A DNA stretch of 64,000 nucleotides from Luteibacter mycovicinus (GCF_000745235.1 NZ_JQNL01000001.1:2810501-2874500); one strand, 5' to 3'; shown: positions 34,106-48,655, numbered from the stretch's first letter. The notes: generated by a model from the sequence alone, not told the origin. Translations and numbers: made by a program.

Positions 34106-34215
34106 CGGAGTCCGGCGCTCGCGGGAATCGTTGCAGTCTGCCATAGGGCGGCGCGACGAGGCTCGCTCTCAATGCCGCAGCCGCTGCCACCCCGCGTATC
34201 GATAGGAGCCACCCG

Positions 34216-34905
34216 ATGTCCCCACGCCCGCTTCGCCTGCTCGCCCTCGGCCTTCTCGCCCTGCTGCCCTCGCTGGCCGTCCAGGCCGCCGACCCGCCGA
34301 GAGAACAGGCCCGGAACGCGGTCCGTGTGCTGTCCGAGATGATCGACGACGCGCCCGACAAATCGCTGCCTGCCGATCTGCTCAAGAACGCCAAGGCCAT
34401 CGCGGTGCTGCCGGCCATGGTCAAGGGTGGCTTCGTGTTCTCTGGCTCCAAGGGCGAAGGCCTGATCTCGATCAAGACGCGTGACGGCACGTGGTCGAAC
34501 CCCAACTTCATCTCGATGGCCGGTGCGGGCGTCGGCTTCCAGGTCGGCATCCAGTCCGCCGACGTGATCCTCGTGTTCCGCACCGACCGCGGCGTGCAGA
34601 GCATCATCGACGGCAAGTTCACCATGGGCGCCAACGCCTCCGCGGCGGCCGGCCCGGTCGGCCGCTCCGCCACGGCCGCCACCGATGGCCAGATGAAAGC
34701 CGAGATCTACACCTACTCGCGCGCCAAGGGCCTGTTTGCCGGCATCGCGCTCGATGGCACCCATTTCAGCATCGACGACGACTCCAACGAGCAGATTTAC
34801 GGCCCCGGAATCACGGCCCGCCGCATTTTTGAAGGCGGTGTGACGAATGTTCCAAGCGAGGTAGTGGAATTCAGGGATAAACTTGAGGAGTACACTAACC
34901 GCTGA
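34216..34905 (+). CDS. SYLF (YSC84/DUF500) domain lipid-binding protein
   Basis: 229 residues: a signal peptide ([18 protein letters not shown], cleavage near residue 24) and one SYLF domain. The domain shows the [24 protein letters not shown] opening, the [24 protein letters not shown] core and the C-terminal [17 protein letters not shown] segment typical of the family. Eukaryotic SYLF domains bind phosphoinositides; in bacteria these are small periplasmic proteins of unclear role. It precedes tatABC by 76 bases on the same strand, and may share promoter or read-through with it. Confidence 0.88.
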   Translation: MSPRPLRLLALGLLALLPSLAVQAADPPREQARNAVRVLSEMIDDAPDKSLPADLLKNAKAIAVLPAMVKGGFVFSGSKGEGLISIKTRDGTWSNPNFISMAGAGVGFQVGIQSADVILVFRTDRGVQSIIDGKFTMGANASAAAGPVGRSATAATDGQMKAEIYTYSRAKGLFAGIALDGTHFSIDDDSNEQIYGPGITARRIFEGGVTNVPSEVVEFRDKLEEYTNR

Positions 34906-34981
34906 GTGTCGTCCCACCCGGTGCCCCAAGGGGCGCCGGACCGTCCCACGGCCCGGAGCGAACGGGCCCGCGAGGTTTTTC

Positions 34982-35227
34982 ATGAGCATTACCCATATCG
35001 TCCTCCTGCTGCTCGTCGTCGTGCTGATCTTCGGCACGAAGAAGCTGCGCAACATCGGCTCGGACCTGGGTGGCGCCATGCGCGACTTCAAGAAGGGTCT
35101 GGACGGCGACGAAGAGGCCCGTGCAGCGCGCGAACGGGAGGAGAAGCTGCGTGCCGATCCGCCCGTGAGCACCCAGGTCCCGCCGGTCCACAGCGAAACC
35201 ACCGAGCCGCGCGACCGCGCTCCGTGA
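34982..35227 (+). CDS. tatA: Sec-independent translocase subunit TatA
   Basis: Forms the size-variable conduit of the twin-arginine translocase. 81 residues: a short N-terminal membrane helix (about 4-19, [18 protein letters not shown]) with the [23 protein letters not shown] hinge and amphipathic helix, then an acidic, disordered tail. The TatA hinge Phe-Gly is present. GAGG in the upstream region gives a ribosome site for the ATG at 34982; the frame upstream is not TatA-like. First gene of tatABC. Confidence 0.95.
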   Translation: MSITHIVLLLLVVVLIFGTKKLRNIGSDLGGAMRDFKKGLDGDEEARAAREREEKLRADPPVSTQVPPVHSETTEPRDRAP

Positions 35228-35240
35228 TCCCGGCGGCGCC

Positions 35241-35687
35241 ATGATCGAGATCAGCTTCGGTAAATTGCTGCTGCTCGCGGTGGTGGCGCTCATCGTGCTC
35301 GGCCCCGAGCGCCTTCCGCACGCCGCGCGTACGGCAGGTGCCCTGTTGCGGCGCATGCGCAACGGCTGGGACAGCGTCAAATCCGAGGTGGAGCGCGAGA
35401 TCCAGGCCGAAGAGATCAAGCGCACGCTGCGCGAGACCGCCGAAAACGCGCGTGCCACGCATGACAGCGTGCGTGACGACATCCGCGCTGCTGGCAGCAG
35501 CGTCCGTGAAGACTTCCGTGCCGCCGCCGACGATGCCCGCCAGACCGGTGACCGTGTGCGCGACACCTTTTCCGATACCCCGGTAGCTCGCGTCGAGGGT
35601 CGTGAGCCCGACCCGGCGCGCGACATGCTGCCGCTGGCCCACGGCGACACCCCGCCGCCCAGGAACGAACCGCATGAGCGCAGCTGA
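35241..35687 (+). CDS. tatB: Sec-independent translocase subunit TatB
   Basis: Receptor-complex partner of TatC. 148 residues: an N-terminal helix (about 5-21, FGKLLLLAVVALIVLGPERLP) with the conserved Glu and the LGPERLP hinge that separates TatB from TatA, then a long charged amphipathic region (about 25-115) and a Pro-rich tail. Positioned 13 bases after tatA and overlapping tatC by 14 bases, the classical order. Confidence 0.94.
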   Translation: MIEISFGKLLLLAVVALIVLGPERLPHAARTAGALLRRMRNGWDSVKSEVEREIQAEEIKRTLRETAENARATHDSVRDDIRAAGSSVREDFRAAADDARQTGDRVRDTFSDTPVARVEGREPDPARDMLPLAHGDTPPPRNEPHERS

Positions 35688-36435
35688 CTCCGATCCGTCC
35701 GGCGACGACGTGGTCGAAGAGGGTCTGTTTTCCCACCTGATCGAACTCCGTTCCCGCCTGCTCCGCGCCATCGTGGTGTTGCTCGTGGTGTTGCTGGCGC
35801 TGATGCCCGTCGCCAACCACCTGTATGCGGAACTGGCCAAACCGCTGGTCGAGCGCATGCCGCAGGGCGCGCATCTGATCGCCACGGAAGTCGCCAGCCC
35901 GTTCGTCACTCCGTTGAAGCTGGCCTTCTTCTGCGCGCTGTTCATCAGCATGCCGATGATCCTGTACCAGCTCTGGGCCTTCGTCAGCCCGGGCCTCTAC
36001 AAGCACGAGAAGCGCCTGGCGCGCCCGTTGCTGGTGGCATCGCTGGTGCTGTTCTATTCGGGCTGCGCCTTCGCCTATTTCATCGTGCTGCCGGCGGCGT
36101 TCAAGTTTCTCAATGCCGTGACGCCCGACGGCGTGGCGATGATGACGGACATCACGCATTACCTCGACTTCGTCATGCTGATGTTCTTCGCCTTCGGCCT
36201 GTGCTTCGAAGTCCCGGTCGCGGTCGTGATCCTCGCCGCCATCGGCATCGTCGACGCCGAAAAGCTCAGTAAGGGGCGCGGTTACGCCGTCGTGGGCGCG
36301 TTCGCCATCGCCGCCTTCATCACGCCGCCGGATCTGCTCTCGATGGTGATGCTGGCCGTGCCGATGTGCATCCTGTACGAGCTCGGTTTGCTGGCCGTGA
36401 AGTTTCTTCTGAAACCACCGCCCGAGCAGGCGTGA
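35674..36435 (+). CDS. tatC: Sec-independent translocase subunit TatC
   Basis: Recognises twin-arginine signal peptides and nucleates the translocase. 253 residues with six membrane helices. The HLIELRSRLLRA N-terminal segment carries the signal-peptide-binding Glu/Arg site, FVTPLKLAFFCALFISMP is the periplasmic loop/helix 2 block, and LYKHEKRLARP and FGLCFEVPVAVVIL are the remaining family motifs. The ATG at 35674 lies inside the end of tatB, giving coupled translation. It is followed after only 4 bases by an unknown gene. Confidence 0.96.
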   Translation: MSAADSDPSGDDVVEEGLFSHLIELRSRLLRAIVVLLVVLLALMPVANHLYAELAKPLVERMPQGAHLIATEVASPFVTPLKLAFFCALFISMPMILYQLWAFVSPGLYKHEKRLARPLLVASLVLFYSGCAFAYFIVLPAAFKFLNAVTPDGVAMMTDITHYLDFVMLMFFAFGLCFEVPVAVVILAAIGIVDAEKLSKGRGYAVVGAFAIAAFITPPDLLSMVMLAVPMCILYELGLLAVKFLLKPPPEQA

Positions 36436-36439
36436 GCCG

Positions 36440-37072
36440 ATGGGCGTTTCGGTCGGTTGGCTGGCGGTCAAAGGCAAGGATGGCGATGCCGTCCTCGCCG
36501 CTCTCGACCTGGTCCGCAATGAGCAGACCACGACCGATCCGCGTCGAGGCTACGCCATCGAACTGCCGTCCGGCTGGTTTGTCGTCGTCACACGGTTCGC
36601 CTCGCCCCTGATCGCGGAGGAATCGCTGCGCCCGCTCTCGCGTGGCTGCACGGTGATCACCTGCGAACAGGAGGAGCACGTGATGGTCAGCGCCGCCACG
36701 TGCTACGTCGATGGCCTGCGCACCTGGCATGTCGAGCACGACGGGGAGGGCGACGACGTCCGTCACATCGTCTCGCATGGCGAACCACCGCCGGCGTTCG
36801 ATGCCATCCATGCCCGTATCGAAGCATTGCAGGATGCCTCCGATGCCGAAGGCGACGATGTCGACCATTTTTATTCGCTGCCGCCCGAGCTGGCGCAGAG
36901 CGTGACCACCTTCGACGTGGACCTTCCCGCCAGCGCTTACGGCAAGCTGGTGTTCACCGGCTGGACGGCGAAAGAAACCCTGGCGCCGGGCGCCACCCCG
37001 CAGCTCCCACGGAAGCTGCGGCGTGAGATGGTCAAGGCCCGCGCCGCGCGTCCTTGGTGGAAGTTCTGGTAA
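36440..37072 (+). CDS. Hypothetical protein co-encoded with tatABC
   Basis: 210 residues, soluble, no signal peptide or membrane helix. The sequence starts MGVSVGWLAVKGKDGDAVLAALDL, shows a two-part layout with a repeated beta-rich style (TVITCEQEEHVMVSAATCYVDG in the first half, a YGKLVFTGWTAKE segment in the second), and ends in a basic/aromatic tail (ARPWWKFW). I do not recognise the family. The ATG is 4 bases after the tatC stop, so it is transcribed with tatABC. Its stop lies in a short palindrome shared with the convergent ctp gene. Confidence 0.72.
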   Translation: MGVSVGWLAVKGKDGDAVLAALDLVRNEQTTTDPRRGYAIELPSGWFVVVTRFASPLIAEESLRPLSRGCTVITCEQEEHVMVSAATCYVDGLRTWHVEHDGEGDDVRHIVSHGEPPPAFDAIHARIEALQDASDAEGDDVDHFYSLPPELAQSVTTFDVDLPASAYGKLVFTGWTAKETLAPGATPQLPRKLRREMVKARAARPWWKFW

Positions 37073-37088
37073 GCGCCGGGGCGCTTAC
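37069..37088. terminator. Palindrome containing two convergent stop codons
   Basis: A 9-bp inverted repeat (GTAAGCGCC / GGCGCTTAC) with a 2-base loop. Its outer bases form the TAA stops of both the hypothetical gene (plus) and ctp (minus). Probably a bidirectional transcript end; there is no T-tract. Confidence 0.55.
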
Positions 37089-38443
37089 TTCGATACGTTA
37101 CGGCCCAGCGACAAACCCTTCAGCACGTTGAGCGCCTGCGACAGCGGATAGTCTTCGATCGCTAGCTTGCCGTCGTCGTCGTTGGCGTTCTTGTCGTCCG
37201 ACGACGCTTTCTCGTTCACCAGATGATTGGGCAGGTCCGCTTCCGAGCCGATCAGCGCGGGCGGCGTGTCGCTCTTGTTCACGGAGAGGTCGGCCAGCGC
37301 GATGTCCGGCTTGATGCCTTCGGCCTGGATCGAGGTGCCGTTGGGGGTGTAGTAGCGTGCGGTGGTGATCTTCACCGCGTGGTCCTGATCCAGCGGCAAC
37401 ACGGTCTGCACCACGCCCTTGCCGAAGGTGCGACGACCCATGATGAGTGCGCGGTGGTTGTCCTTCAGTGCACCGGACACGATCTCGGCGGCGGAAGCCG
37501 TGCCGTTGTCCGTGAGGATGACCATCGGTGCGCCCTTGAGCAGATCGCCCGGGTGGGCATCGAAGTGCAGGTTGGCGTCCGGCAACCGGCCCTTGGTCGT
37601 GACGATGGTGCCCGAGTCCAGGAAGGTGTCGGCGACGCCGACGGCCGTGGTCAGCAGACCGCCCGGATTGGAGCGCAGGTCGAGCACGGCGCCACGGGGC
37701 GCGCCGTTCTTCGCGATCCAGTCCGAGAGCTTCTTGTCGAGGTCGGTCGACGTATCTTCCTGGAACTGGCTGAGACGGATGTAGACGTAGCCGGGATCGA
37801 GCTGACGCAGCTTGACGCTGGTGACCGCGATGCGCTCGCGCACCAGCGGCATGTCGATCGGCTTGTCGGATTTCTCGTGCAGAATGGTGAGCGTGACCTT
37901 GCTGCCGGGATCGCCGCGGAGTTTCTTGAACGCGTCGTCGATGTTCTGGCTGTCGACGACCATGCCGTCGACCTTGAGGATGGTGTCGCCCGGCTTGATG
38001 CCCGCGCGCGACGCAGGGGTGTCGTCGATGGGCGAGACGATCTTCAGCGCGCCTTCGACCTGCAGGACTTCGATGCCCAGACCGCCGTACTGGCCCGTGG
38101 TGTCCTCATCGAGTTCGTCGAGGCCTTCCTTGTCGAGGTATTCGCTGTGCGGATCGAGGTTCTGGAGCATGCCGCTGATGGCGGCTTTCATGATCGTCTT
38201 GTTGTCGAGCTTCTCGACGTAGGCCTGTCGAACGATCTGGTACACCCGCGTGAAATTGCGAATGTCGTCCAGATCGACGGCGTCGTCGGCCTGCGTGGCG
38301 ACCTTCGCCGCCGTGGTCGACGACGCGGCGGGGGCGTCGGGCTGCTTCAGCGCGGGCTTCGCCTGTTGCGCCTGGACGGTGGGAACCGCGATCGCACCGG
38401 CGAGAGCCAGTGCGAGGGCGAGGCGAAGGGGGTGCTGACGCAT
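37085..38443 (-). CDS. ctp: Carboxy-terminal processing protease, S41 family
   Basis: Periplasmic Ser-Lys protease that trims C-termini of envelope proteins, including wall hydrolases. 452 residues. The ATG at 38443 is preceded by GGAG at 7 bases; the in-frame codon 18 bases earlier is TTG. A signal peptide ends near VQA. After an N-terminal helical domain comes a PDZ domain (about 118-190, with GLGIEVLQVEGALKIVSPIDDTPA) and the S41 catalytic domain with nucleophile Ser317 (NGTASAAE) and general base Lys342 (TFGKGVVQ). The spacing of 25 is the family norm. 14 bases downstream of the EnvC-like gene, so the two are co-transcribed. Confidence 0.94.
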   Translation of the reverse strand: MRQHPLRLALALALAGAIAVPTVQAQQAKPALKQPDAPAASSTTAAKVATQADDAVDLDDIRNFTRVYQIVRQAYVEKLDNKTIMKAAISGMLQNLDPHSEYLDKEGLDELDEDTTGQYGGLGIEVLQVEGALKIVSPIDDTPASRAGIKPGDTILKVDGMVVDSQNIDDAFKKLRGDPGSKVTLTILHEKSDKPIDMPLVRERIAVTSVKLRQLDPGYVYIRLSQFQEDTSTDLDKKLSDWIAKNGAPRGAVLDLRSNPGGLLTTAVGVADTFLDSGTIVTTKGRLPDANLHFDAHPGDLLKGAPMVILTDNGTASAAEIVSGALKDNHRALIMGRRTFGKGVVQTVLPLDQDHAVKITTARYYTPNGTSIQAEGIKPDIALADLSVNKSDTPPALIGSEADLPNHLVNEKASSDDKNANDDDGKLAIEDYPLSQALNVLKGLSLGRNVSK

Positions 38444-38457
38444 GCCTGTCTCCGGGG

Positions 38458-39648
38458 TCAATGCTTCTTGCTCAACCAGCCACGCGCGTCGATGGGTTTG
38501 CCACCCTGGCGCAGCTCGAAGTACGCGCCGTTGTCGCCGGCGGGTGCGGCGGCGGTGCCGACCGCCTGGCCGGCCTCCACCGTGTCGCCCACGCCGTGCA
38601 GCAGCGTCTCATTATTGCCGTACATGCTCATGAATCCGTTGCCGTGGTTCACGATGATCATCATGCCGTAGCCACGCAGGAAGTTGGCGAAGACCACGCG
38701 GCCGCGCGCGACCGCTTTCACCTCGCTGCCGCGCGGCGCGACGATGATGACGCCGCTGCCGAACGCGTGCACCGGACCGTTGGCCGGCCAGGGCAGGTTG
38801 CCGCGCATGTTGCCCACCGGTGCCGCTGCGGGCGTGCCCTTGGGCGCAGGAGCCGCCTCGACGGCCGCCCGGGCCGCCTCGGCCTTCGCCGCGTCGTCGA
38901 TCACCTTCTGCAGGCGGCCGACCAGTGAGTTCATGTCCTGCTCGTTCTGTTTCAGCGCGGCCATACGCTGGGCCTGGTCCTTGTATTTCGAGTCCGCCTC
39001 GGCCACCAGTTTCGCCTGGCTGGCGCGCTGCTTTTCCAGTTCCGCGGCGCGCGACTCGCGCTCCGCCCGCGTCGCCTCGAGCTTCTGCTGTTCGGCGGTG
39101 ATGGCGGCTTCGACCTCCTGCAGGCGGGAAAGATCCGCAAGCAGGCCGCGGATCTTCTCGACCCGGTTGTCCTGAAAATATTTCGAGTAGGCCAGGGCGC
39201 GCGAGATCCGGTTGACGTCTTCGTCGCCGAGCAGGAGCTGCAGATCCGAGCCGCGTCCGAGCGTATAGGTCGCGCGGAGCAAGTCGCCGAGGGCGTCCTT
39301 CTGCTTCGAGAGGCCCGCTTCCATCTGTGCCCGCTGCGCGTTCAGCTGCTCCAGGTCGTGCTGGCGCTGCTGGAGGTCGCCATCCGTCTCGCGCACCGCC
39401 CTGGCGGCGGCGGATACCTGCTCGGCCTGTTTCGCCAGCGCGGCGTTGGCGCTGTCACGGGCGTTGGCGGTCTCGCGCTGCTCTTTCGTCAGGTTGTCGA
39501 TGTCCTTGCGGACACCTTCGAGCTTTTGCCGTGCCTCGTCCTGCTGGGACCGCGTCTTGCCATCCTGCGCCGCGTGGGCGGGCAGGAGGGGCGTAAGCGT
39601 GGCGATGGCGAGGGTCAGGGCGAGTGGCAGACGGAAAGTTGGGCGCAT
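38458..39648 (-). CDS. envC: EnvC-like murein hydrolase activator (degenerate M23/LytM)
   Basis: Activates cell-division amidases during septum splitting. 396 residues: a signal peptide (to about AHA, residue 26), a long coiled coil (about 30-250, rich in Gln/Glu/Lys/Ala), an Ala/Pro linker, and a C-terminal LytM domain (about 285-396). The LytM zinc ligands of active M23 peptidases (HxxxD and HxH) are not intact: the first becomes GPVHAFGSG and the last is FELRQGG, as in EnvC, which is catalytically dead and acts as an activator. Pairs with ctp in one transcript. Possible partner amidases are not in this window. Confidence 0.92.
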   Translation of the reverse strand: MRPTFRLPLALTLAIATLTPLLPAHAAQDGKTRSQQDEARQKLEGVRKDIDNLTKEQRETANARDSANAALAKQAEQVSAAARAVRETDGDLQQRQHDLEQLNAQRAQMEAGLSKQKDALGDLLRATYTLGRGSDLQLLLGDEDVNRISRALAYSKYFQDNRVEKIRGLLADLSRLQEVEAAITAEQQKLEATRAERESRAAELEKQRASQAKLVAEADSKYKDQAQRMAALKQNEQDMNSLVGRLQKVIDDAAKAEAARAAVEAAPAPKGTPAAAPVGNMRGNLPWPANGPVHAFGSGVIIVAPRGSEVKAVARGRVVFANFLRGYGMMIIVNHGNGFMSMYGNNETLLHGVGDTVEAGQAVGTAAAPAGDNGAYFELRQGGKPIDARGWLSKKH

Positions 39649-39676
39649 AGGGTCGATTATTACCTATCCGGGCCCG

Positions 39677-39700
39677 GTAGGAGTCAGCCCTGCTGGCGAT
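39677..39700 (+). repeat. REP-like unit (single)
   Basis: GTAGGAG followed by a CAGCCCTGCTG-type imperfect stem and GGCGAT. Differs at one position from the unit at 46890-46913. Its position in the envC/gltB divergent region fits an intergenic dispersed repeat. Confidence 0.75.
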
Positions 39701-39826
39701 TCGGGGTCGCCTCGCCGTATGGCCTGGTATGCCCCGCAACCCGCCCCATGCCTCATTTTCCCCGACTGGTCTTTCGTTCCCTTCCGTAAGATTTCCGTTG
39801 GCTTTCCGTTTGGACGTCCGAACGCT

Positions 39827-39856
39827 TTGACGCGCCGCGACAAATGTGACTAAAGT
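39827..39856 (+). promoter_or_regulatory. Candidate sigma70 promoter of gltB
   Basis: -35 TTGACG at 39827-39832, 18-base spacer, -10 TAAAGT at 39851-39856, giving a 5' leader of roughly 95 bases to gltB. The AT content here is higher than the surroundings. Confidence 0.55.
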
Positions 39857-39956
39857 GGGCCGCTAGTTTCCTGCGTATACGTGAAGAGTCGGCCGTTCCA
39901 GGTCGCGGGGCCACGTCTGCGTCACCCCAGCAAAACCAACGGCCACCAGGAGGCGG

Positions 39957-45841
<5,885 letters not shown>

Positions 45842-45848
45842 GCGTGCC

Positions 45849-45874
45849 GGTGGCACCGGTGAACCGGTGCCACC
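45849..45874 (+). terminator. Probable terminator of gltBD
   Basis: Perfect 11-bp stem (GGTGGCACCGG / CCGGTGCCACC) with a TGAA loop, 7 bases after the gltD stop and followed by GTGTTC. Weak T-tract, but the stem is strong. Confidence 0.7.
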
Positions 45875-45879
45875 GTGTT

Positions 45880-45929
45880 CTGGCGGGAGCCAGCCCGGTT
45901 GCGCCCAGCGGGGCGTCGGCTCCCGCCAG
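45880..45929. repeat. REP-like inverted pair
   Basis: Outer 12-bp inverted repeat (CTGGCGGGAGCC / GGCTCCCGCCAG) enclosing 26 bases with an AGCCC / GGGC core. Each arm contains the GGGAGCCAGCC-type sequence of the window's REP-like family. Between gltD and the NRDE gene. Confidence 0.7.
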
Positions 45930-45997
45930 GCCGGTGTCCACAGGACGGCTCGAGGGCGCACAATAGCCGCAATGCTTCCCCAGGCTCCGACCCCCTC

Positions 45998-46849
45998 ATG
46001 TGCCTGATCGCCTTCGCCTGGCGCGCCCATCCGCGCTGGCGCCTCGTGCTCGTCGCTAACCGCGATGAATTCCACGCCCGTCCGACCGCGCCACTCGCCC
46101 CCTGGGACGAGGCACCGCAGATCCTCGCCGGCCGTGATCTCGAAGCCGGGGGAACCTGGGCCGGCGTCGCTCCCGATGGCAGGGTCAGCGTCATCACCAA
46201 CGTCCGGGACATGACCGCCGACCACAGCGGCCTCTCCCGTGGCCTGCTGGTCGCGGACTACCTCGGCTCCACGTTGCCGGCGCGGACGCACGCGATCGAA
46301 CTCATGGCGAGCGCGCGGGACTACCGGCCCTTCAATCTGCTGACCTTCGATCGCGACGACGCGTATTACCTCGGCAATCATCCCGTTGCCCGCGCGCAGC
46401 CGGTCGAAGGCGGCGTGCACGGCCTGAGTAACGCGGACTTCAATGCGCCCTGGCCGAAGACACGTGCACTTGTAGGTCGCCTATCCGATTGGCTGAAGCA
46501 TGGCGCTGGCTACGGCCTCGCGCCCAACGCAAGCGCTGAAGTCAACACCAGCCGCGCAGCCAGCGCCGTTGGCGCCACTGCGACTGCGGAAGGCACACTG
46601 GAGTCGCTCTTCGCCATGCTCTCCGATCAGGGCCGCTGGCCCGATGACGTGCTCCCCGACACCGGCATCGGTATCGAGCGGGAGCGCTTTCTCTCCAGCG
46701 CATTCATCGTAGGTGAGGCCTACGGCACCCGCGCCAGCACGGTCATCCTCGTCGACCACGAGGGCCGCACCACCATCGCCGAACGTCGCTTCGGTCCCAA
46801 CGGCGTCCCCCAGGGCGAAACCCGCCTCACCGCCGATCCGGCCGTTTAA
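45998..46849 (+). CDS. NRDE family protein (TANGO2-like)
   Basis: 283 residues; the ATG at 45998 gives the family start MCLIAFAW. The eponymous Asn-Arg-Asp-Glu motif is at about residues 20-23 (LVANRDEFHARPTAPL), and TWAGVAPDGRVSVITNVR plus LVADYL follow. Cys2 would be the N-terminal nucleophile of an Ntn-hydrolase fold if Met is removed. Eukaryotic TANGO2 has been linked to Golgi organisation and haem handling; the bacterial role is not established. Cytoplasmic by sequence. Lies between two REP-like elements and is probably transcribed alone. Confidence 0.88.
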   Translation: MCLIAFAWRAHPRWRLVLVANRDEFHARPTAPLAPWDEAPQILAGRDLEAGGTWAGVAPDGRVSVITNVRDMTADHSGLSRGLLVADYLGSTLPARTHAIELMASARDYRPFNLLTFDRDDAYYLGNHPVARAQPVEGGVHGLSNADFNAPWPKTRALVGRLSDWLKHGAGYGLAPNASAEVNTSRAASAVGATATAEGTLESLFAMLSDQGRWPDDVLPDTGIGIERERFLSSAFIVGEAYGTRASTVILVDHEGRTTIAERRFGPNGVPQGETRLTADPAV

Positions 46850-46889
46850 CCCGGACGCCGGTCCAAACGCCGAGTCTTGCGATGCCCCT

Positions 46890-46913
46890 GTAGGAGCCAG
46901 CCCTGCTGGCGAT
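46890..46913 (+). repeat. REP-like unit (single)
   Basis: GTAGGAGC with a CAGCCCTGCTG imperfect stem and GGCGAT end, nearly identical to 39677-39700 (one difference). 40 bases past the NRDE stop. Confidence 0.75.
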
Positions 46914-47051
46914 TCCCGCGCCAGGGGGCACCCCATCACACCCGTTTCTTGGCCCCAGCGCGAAAGTCTTTCCTCCGGTCAGCGATTGATCCCGTCCCAC
47001 ACCGCCCCGACGATGATGGAGGTCTACCCCTCATCCATCCGGAGCCACTCC

Positions 47052-47846
47052 ATGAACATCGACCTCAGCAAGCGCAGCGCCATCGTCACCGGTTCCACCG
47101 CGGGCATCGGCCTGGCCATCGCGACCGGCCTCGCCGTCGCCGGCGCCAGCGTTGTCATCACCGGCCGCACCCAGGGTCGCGTCGACGAAGCGATCGCCGC
47201 CGTAAAGAAGGCCGCGCCGAATGCGACCGTCACGGGCGTCGCCGCCGATCTCGGCACGGCCGAGGGTGCCGCGGCCCTGATCAAGGCCGTCCCCGATACC
47301 GACATCCTTGTAAACAACCTCGGCATCTTCGAGCCGAAGGATTTCTTCGCCATCGACGACGCCGAGTGGAGCCGCTTCTTCGAAGTGAACGTGAACTCCG
47401 GCGTGCGTCTGTCGCGTCACTACGCCAGGGGGATGGCCGAGCGTGGCTGGGGTCGCGTGCAGTTCATCTCCAGTGAGTCGGGCGTGCAGGTACCGGCTGA
47501 GATGGTCCATTACGGCGTGACCAAGACGGCGCAGCTCGGCGTGTCGCGTGGTCTCGCTGAGGTGCTCTCGGGCACCGGTGTCACGGTCAACGCCATCCTC
47601 CCGGGTCCGACCTTGTCCGAAGGTGTGAGCGAGTTCTTCGGCAAGATCGCGAAGGATCAGGGGACGACGATGGAGGCGGTCGAGAAGGACTTCATCCAGA
47701 CGCATCGTCCGACGTCGCTGATCAAGCGCCTGCTGAGCGTTGAGGAAGTCGCCAACGCGTCGGTTTACCTCGCGTCCGAGCAGGCGTCGGGCACGACAGG
47801 TGCGGCCATTCGTGTCGATGGTGGCGTGACGCGGTCCATCATCTGA
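47052..47846 (+). CDS. Short-chain dehydrogenase/reductase family oxidoreductase
   Basis: 264-residue classical SDR. The ATG at 47052 follows GGAG at 8 bases. The nucleotide motif TGSTAGIG is at about residues 14-21, NNLGIF (NNAG equivalent) follows, the catalytic Ser is in FISSESG, and the active-site Tyr-x3-Lys is in HYGVTKTAQ, followed by the NAILPGPT strand and a C-terminal GAAIRVDGGVTRSII. All catalytic residues are intact. Substrate cannot be deduced. It stands alone between REP-like elements. Confidence 0.92.
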   Translation: MNIDLSKRSAIVTGSTAGIGLAIATGLAVAGASVVITGRTQGRVDEAIAAVKKAAPNATVTGVAADLGTAEGAAALIKAVPDTDILVNNLGIFEPKDFFAIDDAEWSRFFEVNVNSGVRLSRHYARGMAERGWGRVQFISSESGVQVPAEMVHYGVTKTAQLGVSRGLAEVLSGTGVTVNAILPGPTLSEGVSEFFGKIAKDQGTTMEAVEKDFIQTHRPTSLIKRLLSVEEVANASVYLASEQASGTTGAAIRVDGGVTRSII

Positions 47847-47870
47847 TCGGATGGGCTGCTGCCGCGGCCC

Positions 47871-47932
47871 ATCGCCAACAGGGTTGGCTCCCACCGAAAC
47901 CGGCACCTGGTCGGAGCCAGCCCACTGGTGAG
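47871..47932. repeat. REP-like inverted pair
   Basis: An inverted unit at 47871-47895 (reads GGGAGCCAACCCTGTTGGCGAT on the minus strand in part) and a degenerate direct unit at about 47909-47932 (CGGAGCCAGCCCACTGG). Located between convergent genes SDR and the WYL-like gene. Confidence 0.72.
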
Positions 47933-47943
47933 AACACGCCGCC

Positions 47944-48255
47944 TCAGTCGGTCAGCTGACAGACGATCCTCAGAAACGCCCCATCATCGCGCTGAAAATC
48001 CGACCGCGCACCGTGAAACCGCTCGTCGGATAAAGCGATCGATTCCACCCGGTCCATCCGGAGCGTCTTCCACCCCTGCGATGCACCGGAAGCGCTGCCG
48101 CCGCTGACCTGATAAGCGCTGAGCAACCGGTCACCGGAATGGTCGTCGCCATACACATGGGGCTGCACGACACGCTGCGCACCGCCGTATCCGACCACGA
48201 GCAAGCGCCGCTCACGAATGGCACGACAAACGATCGCGCCGGAATCGGGCGTCAT
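47944..48255 (-). CDS. Stand-alone WYL-like domain protein
   Basis: 103 residues resembling a WYL domain without its usual helix-turn-helix partner. The ICRAIRERRLLVVGYGG start, RVVQPHVYGDD, LLSAYQVSGGSASG, GWKTLRMDRVESI sequence follows the family order. WYL domains bind single-stranded nucleic acids or second messengers in regulators and Cas-associated proteins; alone it may be a sensor or binding subunit. The ATG overlaps the YchJ stop (ATGA), so it is translated as part of lipocalin-YchJ-WYL. Long upstream frames are antisense to other genes. Confidence 0.7.
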   Translation of the reverse strand: MTPDSGAIVCRAIRERRLLVVGYGGAQRVVQPHVYGDDHSGDRLLSAYQVSGGSASGASQGWKTLRMDRVESIALSDERFHGARSDFQRDDGAFLRIVCQLTD

Positions 48256-48650
48256 GCGCCCAGATCGCCGTCCACGTAAAACCAGCGCCCGTCGTCGCGT
48301 ACGAAACGGCTCGTCTCGTGCATCCGTTCCGCTCTGCCACCGCCCATGCGCAGGCGTGCGACGAAGGCGACGATCGCCGTATCGGGCGAGGGACTCTCGT
48401 GCCGCTTCACAGTCAGACCCAGCCACGTGGGCCTGGGAGACTGACTCGCGAGTCCAAGTGCCGCAGGACGCGTCGATACATGCCAGGTGGCAAGCAGGTA
48501 GTCCTCGAGTCCGAGGACGTAAGCGGTGTAGCGCGAGCGCATCAGCGCTTCGGCCGTAGGCGCGGGCACACCGCCATGCCATCGGCCGCAGCATGCGACG
48601 TAGGGCGTATCGAGCCCGCAGGGGCAGGTAGCGGGGCTTGCGCTGCTCAT
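48252..48650 (-). CDS. ychJ: YchJ family protein
   Basis: 132 residues with the zinc-like Cys-rich head of YchJ/UPF0225: Cys9, Cys11, Cys20 and Cys21 in CPCGLDTPYVACCGRWH, then APTAEALMRSRYTAYVLGLEDYLLATWH, the diagnostic family segment, and a C-terminal NTF2-like beta sheet ending in WFYVDGD. Function unknown. Five bases downstream of the lipocalin gene and overlapping the WYL-like gene. Confidence 0.9.
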   Translation of the reverse strand: MSSASPATCPCGLDTPYVACCGRWHGGVPAPTAEALMRSRYTAYVLGLEDYLLATWHVSTRPAALGLASQSPRPTWLGLTVKRHESPSPDTAIVAFVARLRMGGGRAERMHETSRFVRDDGRWFYVDGDLGA

Positions 48651-48655
48651 TCGGG

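Larger units (their letters stand above)
39649..39956. other. 308-base intergenic region between envC and gltB
   Basis: Divergent promoter region. It holds one REP-like unit (39677-39700), a candidate sigma70 promoter for gltB (39827-39856) and a strong gltB ribosome site (AGGAGG at 39948-39953). No additional ORF, RNA gene or obvious riboswitch fold was seen. Confidence 0.6.
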
